Shown here: positions 10,201-23,204 of the stretch, in pieces
How positions within the stretch are numbered: position 1 is the stretch's first letter
How the letters are laid out: each line of letters starts with the position of its first letter
The notes under the pieces: generated by a model
What the model saw: the letters and a program-made list of their open reading frames with translations, nothing else
The model's database searches: none
What the model was told of the DNA's origin: nothing
Translations under genes and position numbers: made by a program
From: Sabellastarte sp. h YS-2021
Taxonomy: Eukaryota; Annelida; Polychaeta; Sabellida; Sabellidae
Assembly (NCBI GenBank): GCA_964017235.1
Contig: OZ024936.1
Span: forward strand, 13,306,496-13,370,495
DNA: 64,000 nt
Reading direction: 5' to 3'

Positions 10201-11006
10201 ATTTCCCACTGATTTTAAATGGGGATTTCGTCGTACATGTGTAGATGCCTTACCATCGAGTACGCCAATTTTGGTCGTTCCGAGGGACACAAATTGTTTT
10301 CCACCAATGGATAGAGTGGTCCAGTCTGAGTCTATACAATATAACAGGGTAGGGTCTAAAGACCTTAATTTCGTAGATATGAGCAGAAACAGTATTTCCC
10401 ATTGATTTTAAATGGGGATTTTGCCATGCATATACACTAGTACAGGTGCCTTACCATCGAGTACACCAATTTTGGTCGTTCCGAGGGACACCAATTTTTT
10501 TCCACCAATAGATAGAGTGGTCCAGTCTGAGTCTATACAATATAACAGGGTAGGGTCTAAAGACCTTAATTTCGTAGATATGAGCAGAAACAGTATTTCC
10601 CATTGATTTTAAATGGGGATTTCATCGTACATGTGTAGATGCCTTACCATCGAGTACGCCAATTTTGGTCGTTCCGAGGGACACCAATTTTTTTCCACCA
10701 ATGGATAGAGTGGTCCAGTCTGAGTCTATACAATATAACAGGGTAGGGTCTAAAGACCTTAATTTCGTAGATATGAGCAGAAACAGTATTTCCCATTGAT
10801 TTTAAATGGGGATTTTGCCATGCATATACACTAGTACAGGTGCCTTACCATCGAGTACGCCAATTTTGGTCGTTCCGAGGGACACCAATTTTTTTCCACC
10901 AATGGATAGAGTGGTCCAGTCTGAGTCTATACAATATAACAGGGTAGGGTCTAAAGACCTTAATTTCGTAGATATGAGCAGAAACAGTATTTCCCATTGA
11001 TTTTAA
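7268..11006. repeat. K cassette, 19 monomers (3739 bp)
   Basis: Order: aW 7268, bQ 7461, bI 7662, bP 7863, aT 8064, aY 8257, aS 8450, a0 8643, aW 8836, bQ' 9029, a0 9230, b0 9423, bF 9624, aW 9825, bX 10018, aK 10219, bV 10412, aH 10613, b0 10806. The bQ' copy carries agcagacacag. Compared with the next cassette (from 11007), it lacks the b0 between a0 and the second aW. The same 3739-bp order is found at 55427-59165. Confidence 0.9.
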
Positions 11007-11601
11007 ATGGGGATTTCGTCGTACATGTGTAGATGCCTTACCATGGAGTACGCCAATTTTGGTCGTTCCGAGGGACACCAATTTTTTTCCACCAATGGAT
11101 AGAGTGGTCCAGTCTGAGTCTATACAATATAACAGGGTAGGGTCTAAAGACCTTAATTTCGTAGATATGAGCAGAAACAGTATTTCCCATTGATTTTAAA
11201 TGGGGATTTTGCCATGCATATACACTAGTACAGCTGCCTTACCATGGAGTACGCCAATTTTGGTCGTTCCGAGGGACACCAATTTTTTTCCACCAATGGA
11301 TAGAGTGGTCCAGTCTGAGTCTATACAATATAACAGGGTAGGGTCTAAAGACCTTAATTTCGTAGATATGAGCAGAAACAGTATTTCCCATTGATTTTAA
11401 ATGGGGATTTTGCCATGCATATACACTAGTACAGGTGCCTTACCATTGAGTACGCCAATTTTGGTCGTTCCGAGGGACACCAATGTTTTTCCACCAATGG
11501 ATAGAGTGGTCCAGTCTGAGTCTATACAATATAACAGGGTAGGGTCTAAAGACCTTAATTTCGTAGATATGAGCAGAAACAGTATTTCCCATTGATTTTA
11601 A
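11007..11601. repeat. Cassette front: aW-bQ-bI
   Basis: Three monomers: aW 11007, bQ 11200, bI 11401. The bI copy has the T7 tract broken to caatgttttt, a marker otherwise seen only in monomers 30081 and 59560. It therefore ties this cassette front to the copies at 29687 and 59166 rather than to its neighbour at 7268. Confidence 0.9.
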
Positions 11602-14600
11602 ATGGGGATTTTGCCATGCATATACACTAGTACAGGTGCCTTCCCATCGAGTACGCCAATTTTGGTCGTTCCGAGGGACACCAATTTTTTTCCACCAATG
11701 GATAGAGTGGTCCAGTCTGAGTCTATACAATATAACAGGGTAGGGTCTAAAGACCTTAATTTCGTAGATATGAGCAGAAACAGTATTTCCCATTGATTTT
11801 AAATGGGGATTTCGTCGTACATGTGTAGATGCCTTACCATCGAGTACGCCAATTTTGGTCGTTCCGAGGGACACCAATTTTTTTCCACCAATGGATAGAG
11901 TGGTCCAGTCTGAGTCTGTACAATATAACAGGGTAGGGTCTAAAGACCTTAATTTCGTAGATATGAGCAGAAACAGTATTTCCCATTGATTTTAAATGGG
12001 GATTTCGTCGTACATGTGTAGATGCCTTACCATCGAGTACGCCAATTTTGGTCGTTCCGAGGGACACCAATTTTTTTCTACCAATGGATAGAGTGGTCCA
12101 GTCTGAGTCTATACAATATAACAGGGTAGGGTCTAAAGACCTTAATTTCGTAGATATGAGCAGAAACAGTATTTCCCATTGATTTTAAATGGGGATTTCG
12201 TCGTACATGTGTAGATGCCTTACCATCGAGTACGCCAATTTTGGTCGTTCCGAGGGACACCAATTTTTTTCCACCAATGGATAGAGTGGTCCAGTCTGAG
12301 TCTATACAATATAGCAGGGTAGGGTCTAAAGACCTTAATTTCGTAGATATGAGCAGAAACAGTATTTCCCATTGATTTTAAATGGGGATTTCGTCGTACA
12401 TGTGTAGATGCCTTACCATCGAGTACGCCAATTTTGGTCGTTCCGAGGGACACCAATTTTTTTCCACCAATGGATAGAGTGGTCCAGTCTGAGTCTATAC
12501 AATATAACAGGGTAGGGTCTAAAGACCTTAATTTCGTAGATATGAGCAGAAACAGTATTTCCCATTGATTTTAAATGGGGATTTTGCCATGCATATACAC
12601 TAGTACAGGTGCCTTACCATCGAGTACGCCAATTTTGGTCGTTCCGAGGGACACCAATTTTTTTCCACCAATGGATAGAGTGGTCCAGTCTGAGTCTATA
12701 CAATATAACAGGGTAGGGTCTAAAGACCTTAATTTCGTAGATATGAGCAGAAACAGTATTTCCCATTGATTTTAAATGGGGATTTCGTCGTACATGTGTA
12801 GATGCCTTACCATGGAGTACGCCAATTTTGGTCGTTCCGAGGGACACCAATTTTTTTCCACCAATGGATAGAGTGGTCCAGTCTGAGTCTATACAATATA
12901 ACAGGGTAGGGTCTAAAGACCTTAATTTCGTAGATATGAGCAGAAACAGTATTTCCCATTGATTTTAAATGGGGATTTTGCCATGCATATACACTAGTAC
13001 AGCTGCCTTACCATGGAGTATGCCAATTTTGGTCGTTCCGAGGGACACCAATTTTTTTCCACCAATGGATAGAGTGGTCCAGTCTGAGTCTATACAATAT
13101 AACAGGGTAGGGTCTAAAGACCTTAATTTCGTAGATATGAGCAGACACAGTATTTCCCATTGATTTTAAATGGGGATTTCGTCGTACATGTGTAGATGCC
13201 TTACCATCGAGTACGCCAATTTTGGTCGTTCCGAGGGACACCAATTTTTTTCCACCAATGGATAGAGTGGTCCAGTCTGAGTCTATACAATATAACAGGG
13301 TAGGGTCTAAAGACCTTAATTTCGTAGATATGAGCAGAAACAGTATTTCCCATTGATTTTAAATGGGGATTTTGCCATGCATATACACTAGTACAGGTGC
13401 CTTACCATCGAGTACGCCAATTTTGGTCGTTCCGAGGGACACCAATTTTTTTCCACCAATGGATAGAGTGGTCCAGTCTGAGTCTATACAATATAACAGG
13501 GTAGGGTCTAAAGACCTTAATTTCGTAGATATGAGCAGAAACAGTATTTCCCATTGATTTTAAATGGGGAATTTGCCATTCATATACACTAGTACAGGTG
13601 CCTTACCATCGAGTACGCCAATTTTGGTCGTTCCGAGGGACACCAATTTTTTTCCACCAATGGATAGAGTGGTCCAGTCTGAGTCTATACAATATAACAG
13701 GGTAGGGTCTAAAGACCTTAATTTCGTAGATATGAGCAGAAACAGTATTTCCCATTGATTTTAAATGGGGATTTCGTCGTACATGTGTAGATGCCTTACC
13801 ATGGAGTACGCCAATTTTGGTCGTTCCGAGGGACACCAATTTTTTTCCACCAATGGATAGAGTGGTCCAGTCTGAGTCTATACAATATAACAGGGTAGGG
13901 TCTAAAGACCTTAATTTCGTAGATATGAGCAGAAACAGTATTTCCCATTGATTTTAAATGGGGATTTTGCCATGCATATACACTAGTACAGCTGCCTAAC
14001 CATGGAGTATGCCAATTTTGGTCGTTCCGAGGGACACCAATTTTTTTCCACCAATGGATAGAGTGGTCCAGTCTGAGTCTATACAATATAACAGGGTAGG
14101 GTCTAAAGACCTTAATTTCGTAGATATGAGCAGAAACAGTATTTCCCACTGATTTTAAATGGGGATTTCGTCGTACATGTGTAGATGCCTTACCATCGAG
14201 TACGCCAATTTTGGTCGTTCCGAGGGACACAAATTGTTTTCCACCAATGGATAGAGTGGTCCAGTCTGAGTCTATACAATATAACAGGGTAGGGTCTAAA
14301 GACCTTAATTTCGTAGATATGAGCAGAAACAGTATTTCCCATTGATTTTAAATGGGGATTTTGCCATGCATATACACTAGTACAGGTGCCTTACCATCGA
14401 GTACACCAATTTTGGTCGTTCCGAGGGACACCAATTTTTTTCCACCAATAGATAGAGTGGTCCAGTCTGAGTCTATACAATATAACAGGGTAGGGTCTAA
14501 AGACCTTAATTTCGTAGATATGAGCAGAAACAGTATTTCCCATTGATTTTAAATGGGGATTTCGTCGTACATGTGTAGATGCCTTACCATCGAGTACGCC

Positions 14601-15332
14601 AATTTTGGTCGTTCCGAGGGACACCAATTTTTTTCCACCAATGGATAGAGTGGTCCAGTCTGAGTCTATACAATATAGCAGGGTAGGGTCTAAAGACCTT
14701 AATTTCGTAGATATGAGCAGAAACAGTATTTCCCATTGATTTTAAATGGGGATTTCGTCGTACATGTGTAGATGCCTTACCATCGAGTACGCCAATTTTG
14801 GTCGTTCCGAGGGACACCAATTTTTTTCCACCAATGGATAGAGTGGTCCAGTCTGAGTCTATACAATATAACAGGGTAGGGTCTAAAGACCTTAATTTCG
14901 TAGATATGAGCAGAAACAGTATTTCCCATTGATTTTAAATGGGGATTTTGCCATGCATATACACTAGTACAGCTGCCTAACCATGGAGTATGCCAATTTT
15001 GGTCGTTCCGAGGGACACCAATTTTTTTCCACCAATGGATAGAGTGGTCCAGTCTGAGTCTATACAATATAACAGGGTAGGGTCTAAAGACCTTAATTTC
15101 GTAGATATGAGCAGAAACAGTATTTCCCACTGATTTTAAATGGGGATTTCGTCGTACATGTGTAGATGCCTTACCATCGAGTACGCCAATTTTGGTCGTT
15201 CCGAGGGACACAAATTGTTTTCCACCAATGGATAGAGTGGTCCAGTCTGAGTCTATACAATATAACAGGGTAGGGTCTAAAGACCTTAATTTCGTAGATA
15301 TGAGCAGAAACAGTATTTCCCATTGATTTTAA
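11602..15332. repeat. 3731-bp higher-order repeat, copy 1
   Basis: Nineteen monomers: bP 11602, aT 11803, aY 11996, aS 12189, a0 12382, b0 12575, aW 12776, bQ' 12969, a0 13170, b0 13363, bF 13564, aW 13765, bX 13958, aK 14159, bV 14352, aS 14553, a0 14746, bX 14939, aK 15140. It is followed at once by a second copy (15333-19063). Within it, bX-aK-bV-aS-a0 (981 bp) is followed by a second bX-aK, a smaller nested duplication. Private change: ggaattt at 13571 in the bF monomer. Confidence 0.92.
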
Positions 15333-18300
15333 ATGGGGATTTTGCCATGCATATACACTAGTACAGGTGCCTTCCCATCGAGTACGCCAATTTTGGTCGT
15401 TCCGAGGGACACCAATTTTTTTCCACCAATGGATAGAGTGGTCCAGTCTGAGTCTATACAATATAACAGGGTAGGGTCTAAAGACCTTAATTTCGTAGAT
15501 ATGAGCAGAAACAGTATTTCCCATTGATTTTAAATGGGGATTTCGTCGTACATGTGTAGATGCCTTACCATCGAGTACGCCAATTTTGGTCGTTCCGAGG
15601 GACACCAATTTTTTTCCACCAATGGATAGAGTGGTCCAGTCTGAGTCTGTACAATATAACAGGGTAGGGTCTAAAGACCTTAATTTCGTAGATATGAGCA
15701 GAAACAGTATTTCCCATTGATTTTAAATGGGGATTTCGTCGTACATGTGTAGATGCCTTACCATCGAGTACGCCAATTTTGGTCGTTCCGAGGGACACCA
15801 ATTTTTTTCTACCAATGGATAGAGTGGTCCAGTCTGAGTCTATACAATATAACAGGGTAGGGTCTAAAGACCTTAATTTCGTAGATATGAGCAGAAACAG
15901 TATTTCCCATTGATTTTAAATGGGGATTTCGTCGTACATGTGTAGATGCCTTACCATCGAGTACGCCAATTTTGGTCGTTCCGAGGGACACCAATTTTTT
16001 TCCACCAATGGATAGAGTGGTCCAGTCTGAGTCTATACAATATAGCAGGGTAGGGTCTAAAGACCTTAATTTCGTAGATATGAGCAGAAACAGTATTTCC
16101 CATTGATTTTAAATGGGGATTTCGTCGTACATGTGTAGATGCCTTACCATCGAGTACGCCAATTTTGGTCGTTCCGAGGGACACCAATTTTTTTCCACCA
16201 ATGGATAGAGTGGTCCAGTCTGAGTCTATACAATATAACAGGGTAGGGTCTAAAGACCTTAATTTCGTAGATATGAGCAGAAACAGTATTTCCCATTGAT
16301 TTTAAATGGGGATTTTGCCATGCATATACACTAGTACAGGTGCCTTACCATCGAGTACGCCAATTTTGGTCGTTCCGAGGGACACCAATTTTTTTCCACC
16401 AATGGATAGAGTGGTCCAGTCTGAGTCTATACAATATAACAGGGTAGGGTCTAAAGACCTTAATTTCGTAGATATGAGCAGAAACAGTATTTCCCATTGA
16501 TTTTAAATGGGGATTTCGTCGTACATGTGTAGATGCCTTACCATGGAGTACGCCAATTTTGGTCGTTCCGAGGGACACCAATTTTTTTCCACCAATGGAT
16601 AGAGTGGTCCAGTCTGAGTCTATACAATATAACAGGGTAGGGTCTAAAGACCTTAATTTCGTAGATATGAGCAGAAACAGTATTTCCCATTGATTTTAAA
16701 TGGGGATTTTGCCATGCATATACACTAGTACAGCTGCCTTACCATGGAGTATGCCAATTTTGGTCGTTCCGAGGGACACCAATTTTTTTCCACCAATGGA
16801 TAGAGTGGTCCAGTCTGAGTCTATACAATATAACAGGGTAGGGTCTAAAGACCTTAATTTCGTAGATATGAGCAGACACAGTATTTCCCATTGATTTTAA
16901 ATGGGGATTTCGTCGTACATGTGTAGATGCCTTACCATCGAGTACGCCAATTTTGGTCGTTCCGAGGGACACCAATTTTTTTCCACCAATGGATAGAGTG
17001 GTCCAGTCTGAGTCTATACAATATAACAGGGTAGGGTCTAAAGACCTTAATTTCGTAGATATGAGCAGAAACAGTATTTCCCATTGATTTTAAATGGGGA
17101 TTTTGCCATGCATATACACTAGTACAGGTGCCTTACCATCGAGTACGCCAATTTTGGTCGTTCCGAGGGACACCAATTTTTTTCCACCAATGGATAGAGT
17201 GGTCCAGTCTGAGTCTATACAATATAACAGGGTAGGGTCTAAAGACCTTAATTTCGTAGATATGAGCAGAAACAGTATTTCCCATTGATTTTAAATGGGG
17301 ATTTTGCCATTCATATACACTAGTACAGGTGCCTTACCATCGAGTACGCCAATTTTGGTCGTTCCGAGGGACACCAATTTTTTTCCACCAATGGATAGAG
17401 TGGTCCAGTCTGAGTCTATACAATATAACAGGGTAGGGTCTAAAGACCTTAATTTCGTAGATATGAGCAGAAACAGTATTTCCCATTGATTTTAAATGGG
17501 GATTTCGTCGTACATGTGTAGATGCCTTACCATGGAGTACGCCAATTTTGGTCGTTCCGAGGGACACCAATTTTTTTCCACCAATGGATAGAGTGGTCCA
17601 GTCTGAGTCTATACAATATAACAGGGTAGGGTCTAAAGACCTTAATTTCGTAGATATGAGCAGAAACAGTATTTCCCATTGATTTTAAATGGGGATTTTG
17701 CCATGCATATACACTAGTACAGCTGCCTAACCATGGAGTATGCCAATTTTGGTCGTTCCGAGGGACACCAATTTTTTTCCACCAATGGATAGAGTGGTCC
17801 AGTCTGAGTCTATACAATATAACAGGGTAGGGTCTAAAGACCTTAATTTCGTAGATATGAGCAGAAACAGTATTTCCCACTGATTTTAAATGGGGATTTC
17901 GTCGTACATGTGTAGATGCCTTACCATCGAGTACGCCAATTTTGGTCGTTCCGAGGGACACAAATTGTTTTCCACCAATGGATAGAGTGGTCCAGTCTGA
18001 GTCTATACAATATAACAGGGTAGGGTCTAAAGACCTTAATTTCGTAGATATGAGCAGAAACAGTATTTCCCATTGATTTTAAATGGGGATTTTGCCATGC
18101 ATATACACTAGTACAGGTGCCTTACCATCGAGTACACCAATTTTGGTCGTTCCGAGGGACACCAATTTTTTTCCACCAATAGATAGAGTGGTCCAGTCTG
18201 AGTCTATACAATATAACAGGGTAGGGTCTAAAGACCTTTATTTCGTAGATATGAGCAGAAACAGTATTTCCCATTGATTTTAAATGGGGATTTCGTCGTA

Positions 18301-19063
18301 CATGTGTAGATGCCTTACCATCGAGTACGCCAATTTTGGTCGTTCCGAGGGACACCAATTTTTTTCCACCAATGGATAGAGTGGTCCAGTCTGAGTCTAT
18401 ACAATATAGCAGGGTAGGGTCTAAAGACCTTAATTTCGTAGATATGAGCAGAAACAGTATTTCCCATTGATTTTAAATGGGGATTTCGTCGTACATGTGT
18501 AGATGCCTTACCATCGAGTACGCCAATTTTGGTCGTTCCGAGGGACACCAATTTTTTTCCACCAATGGATAGAGTGGTCCAGTCTGAGTCTATACAATAT
18601 AACAGGGTAGGGTCTAAAGACCTTAATTTCGTAGATATGAGCAGAAACAGTATTTCCCATTGATTTTAAATGGGGATTTTGCCATGCATATACACTAGTA
18701 CAGCTGCCTAACCATGGAGTATGCCAATTTTGGTCGTTCCGAGGGACACCAATTTTTTTCCACCAATGGATAGAGTGGTCCAGTCTGAGTCTATACAATA
18801 TAACAGGGTAGGGTCTAAAGACCTTAATTTCGTAGATATGAGCAGAAACAGTATTTCCCACTGATTTTAAATGGGGATTTCGTCGTACATGTGTAGATGC
18901 CTTACCATCGAGTACGCCAATTTTGGTCGTTCCGAGGGACACAAATTGTTTTCCACCAATGGATAGAGTGGTCCAGTCTGAGTCTATACAATATAACAGG
19001 GTAGGGTCTAAAGACCTTAATTTCGTAGATATGAGCAGAAACAGTATTTCCCATTGATTTTAA
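15333..19063. repeat. 3731-bp higher-order repeat, copy 2
   Basis: Same 19-monomer order as 11602-15332: bP 15333, aT 15534, aY 15727, aS 15920, a0 16113, b0 16306, aW 16507, bQ' 16700, a0 16901, b0 17094, bF 17295, aW 17496, bX 17689, aK 17890, bV 18083, aS 18284, a0 18477, bX 18670, aK 18871. The differences I noticed are the copy-1 change at 13571 and a copy-2 change to acctttattt in monomer 18083. The copy join at 15332/15333 puts bP directly after aK, an order not seen elsewhere, which marks it as the exchange junction. Confidence 0.92.
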
Positions 19064-19658
19064 ATGGGGATTTTGCCATGCATATACACTAGTACAGGTG
19101 CCTTACCATCGAGTACACCAATTTTGGTCGTTCCGAGGGACACCAATTTTTTTCCACCAATAGATAGAGTGGTCCAGTCTGAGTCTATACAATATAACAG
19201 GGTAGGGTCTAAAGACCTTAATTTCGTAGATATGAGCAGAAACAGTATTTCCCATTGATTTTAAATGGGGATTTCGTCGTACATGTGTAGATGCCTTACC
19301 ATCGAGTACGCCAATTTTGGTCGTTCCGAGGGACACCAATTTTTTTCCACCAATGGATAGAGTGGTCCAGTCTGAGTCTATACAATATAACAGGGTAGGG
19401 TCTAAAGACCTTAATTTCGTAGATATGAGCAGAAACAGTATTTCCCATTGATTTTAAATGGGGATTTTGCCATGCATATACACTAGTACAGGTGCCTTAC
19501 CATCGAGTACGCCAATTTTGGTCGTTCCGAGGGACACCAATTTTTTTCCACCAATGGATAGAGTGGTCCAGTCTGAGTCTATACAATATAACAGGGTAGG
19601 GTCTAAAGACCTTAATTTCGTAGATATGAGCAGAAACAGTATTTCCCATTGATTTTAA
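19064..19658. repeat. K cassette end: bV-a0-b0
   Basis: Three monomers: bV 19064, a0 19265, b0 19458. The bV completes the bX-aK-bV group started at 18670. The following a0-b0 matches the order at 5885-6278, 32847-33240 and 54044-54437, but here a second b0 follows rather than aH, which marks a junction into the next tandem block. Confidence 0.88.
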
Positions 19659-22600
19659 ATGGGGATTTTGCCATGCATATACACTAGTACAGGTGCCTTA
19701 CCATCGAGTACGCCAATTTTGGTCGTTCCGAGGGACACCAATTTTTTTCCACCAATGGATAGAGTGGTCCAGTCTGAGTCTATACAATATAACAGGGTAG
19801 GGTCTAAAGACCTTAATTTCGTAGATATGAGCAGAAACAGTATTTCCCATTGATTTTAAATGGGGATTTCGTCGTACATGTGTAGATGCCTTACCATGGA
19901 GTACGCCAATTTTGGTCGTTCCGAGGGACACCAATTTTTTTCCACCAATGGATAGAGTGGTCCAGTCTGAGTCTATACAATATAACAGGGTAGGGTCTAA
20001 AGACCTTAATTTCGTAGATATGAGCAGAAACAGTATTTCCCATTGATTTTAAATGGGGATTTTGCCATGCATATACACTAGTACAGCTGCCTTACCATGG
20101 AGTACGCCAATTTTGGTCGTTCCGAGGGACACCAATTTTTTTCCACCAATGGATAGAGTGGTCCAGTCTGAGTCTATACAATATAACAGGGTAGGGTCTA
20201 AAGACCTTAATTTCGTAGATATGAGCAGAAACAGTATTTCCCATTGATTTTAAATGGGGATTTTGCCATGCATATACACTAGTACAGGTGCCTTACCATT
20301 GAGTACGCCAATTTTGGTCGTTCCGAGGGACACCAATTTTTTTCCACCAATGGATAGAGTGGTCCAGTCTGAGTCTATACAATATAACAGGGTAGGGTCT
20401 AAAGACCTTAATTTCGTAGATATGAGCAGAAACAGTATTTCCCATTGATTTTAAATGGGGATTTTGCCATGCATATACACTAGTACAGGTGCCTTCCCAT
20501 CGAGTACGCCAATTTTGGTCGTTCCGAGGGACACCAATTTTTTTCCACCAATGGATAGAGTGGTCCAGTCTGAGTCTATACAATATAACAGGGTAGGGTC
20601 TAAAGACCTTAATTTCGTAGATATGAGCAGAAACAGTATTTCCCATTGATTTTAAATGGGGATTTCGTCGTACATGTGTAGATGCCTTACCATCGAGTAC
20701 GCCAATTTTGGTCGTTCCGAGGGACACCAATTTTTTTCCACCAATGGATAGAGTGGTCCAGTCTGAGTCTGTACAATATAACAGGGTAGGGTCTAAAGAC
20801 CTTAATTTCGTAGATATGAGCAGAAACAGTATTTCCCATTGATTTTAAATGGGGATTTCGTCGTACATGTGTAGATGCCTTACCATCGAGTACGTCAATT
20901 TTGGTCGTTCCGAGGGACACCAATTTTTTTCTACCAATGGATAGAGTGGTCCAGTCTGAGTCTATACAATATAACAGGGTAGGGTCTAAAGACCTTAATT
21001 TCGTAGATATGAGCAGAAACAGTATTTCCCATTGATTTTAAATGGGGATTTCGTCGTACATGTGTAGATGCCTTACCATCGAGTACGCCAATTTTGGTCG
21101 TTCCGAGGGACACCAATTTTTTTCCACCAATGGATAGAGTGGTCCAGTCTGAGTCTATACAATATAGCAGGGTAGGGTCTAAAGACCTTAATTTCGTAGA
21201 TATGAGCAGAAACAGTATTTCCCATTGATTTTAAATGGGGATTTTGCCATGCATATACACTAGTACAGGTGCCTTACCATCGAGTACGCCAATTTTGGTC
21301 GTTCCGAGGGACACCAATTTTTTTCCACCAATGGATAGAGTGGTCCAGTCTGAGTCTATACAATATAACAGGGTAGGGTCTAAAGACCTTAATTTCGTAG
21401 ATATGAGCAGAAACAGTATTTCCCATTGATTTTAAATGGGGATTTCATCGTACATGTGTAGATGCCTTACCATCGAGTACGCCAATTTTGGTCGTTCCGA
21501 GGGACACCAATTTTTTTCCACCAATGGATAGAGTGGTCCAGTCTGAGTCTATACAATATAACAGGGTAGGGTCTAAAGACCTTAATTTCGTAGATATGAG
21601 CAGAAACAGTATTTCCCATTGATTTTAAATGGGGATTTTGCCATGCATATACACTAGTACAGGTGCCTTACCATCGAGTACGCCAATTTTGGTCGTTCCG
21701 AGGGACACCAATTTTTTTCCACCAATGGATAGAGTGGTCCAGTCTGAGTCTATACAATATAACAGGGTAGGGTCTAAAGACCTTAATTTCGTAGATATGA
21801 GCAGAAACAGTATTTCCCATTGATTTTAAATGGGGATTTCGTCGTACATGTGTAGATGCCTTACCATGGAGTACGCCAATTTTGGTCGTTCCGAGGGACA
21901 CCAATTTTTTTCCACCAATGGATAGAGTGGTCCAGTCTGAGTCTATACAATATAACAGGGTAGGGTCTAAAGACCTTAATTTCGTAGATATGAGCAGAAA
22001 CAGTATTTCCCATTGATTTTAAATGGGGATTTTGCCATGCATATACACTAGTACAGCTGCCTTACCATGGAGTACGCCAATTTTGGTCGTTCCGAGGGAC
22101 ACCAATTTTTTTCCACCAATGGATAGAGTGGTCCAGTCTGAGTCTATACAATATAACAGGGTAGGGTCTAAAGACCTTAATTTCGTAGATATGAGCAGAA
22201 ACAGTATTTCCCATTGATTTTAAATGGGGATTTTGCCATGCATATACACTAGTACAGGTGCCTTACCATTGAGTACGCCAATTTTGGTCGTTCCGAGGGA
22301 CACCAATTTTTTTCCACCAATGGATAGAGTGGTCCAGTCTGAGTCTATACAATATAACAGGGTAGGGTCTAAAGACCTTAATTTCGTAGATATGAGCAGA
22401 AACAGTATTTCCCATTGATTTTAAATGGGGATTTTGCCATGCATATACACTAGTACAGGTGCCTTCCCATCGAGTACGCCAATTTTGGTCGTTCCGAGGG
22501 ACACCAATTTTTTTCCACCAATGGATAGAGTGGTCCAGTCTGAGTCTATACAATATAACAGGGTAGGGTCTAAAGACCTTAATTTCGTAGATATGAGCAG

Positions 22601-23204
22601 AAACAGTATTTCCCATTGATTTTAAATGGGGATTTCGTCGTACATGTGTAGATGCCTTACCATCGAGTACGCCAATTTTGGTCGTTCCGAGGGACACCAA
22701 TTTTTTTCCACCAATGGATAGAGTGGTCCAGTCTGAGTCTGTACAATATAACAGGGTAGGGTCTAAAGACCTTAATTTCGTAGATATGAGCAGAAACAGT
22801 ATTTCCCATTGATTTTAAATGGGGATTTCGTCGTACATGTGTAGATGCCTTACCATCGAGTACGTCAATTTTGGTCGTTCCGAGGGACACCAATTTTTTT
22901 CTACCAATGGATAGAGTGGTCCAGTCTGAGTCTATACAATATAACAGGGTAGGGTCTAAAGACCTTAATTTCGTAGATATGAGCAGAAACAGTATTTCCC
23001 ATTGATTTTAAATGGGGATTTCGTCGTACATGTGTAGATGCCTTACCATCGAGTACGCCAATTTTGGTCGTTCCGAGGGACACCAATTTTTTTCCACCAA
23101 TGGATAGAGTGGTCCAGTCTGAGTCTATACAATATAGCAGGGTAGGGTCTAAAGACCTTAATTTCGTAGATATGAGCAGAAACAGTATTTCCCATTGATT
23201 TTAA
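19659..23204. repeat. 1970-bp higher-order repeat, 1.8 tandem copies
   Basis: Copy 1: b0 19659, aW 19860, bQ 20053, bI 20254, bP 20455, aT 20656, aY 20849, aS 21042, b0 21235, aH 21436. Copy 2: b0 21629, aW 21830, bQ 22023, bI 22224, bP 22425, aT 22626, aY 22819, aS 23012, after which the order changes to a0 and bU. Both aY monomers share a private change, gagtacgtcaat (near 20894 and 22864), which no other aY has, so they descend from one local duplication. Confidence 0.92.
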
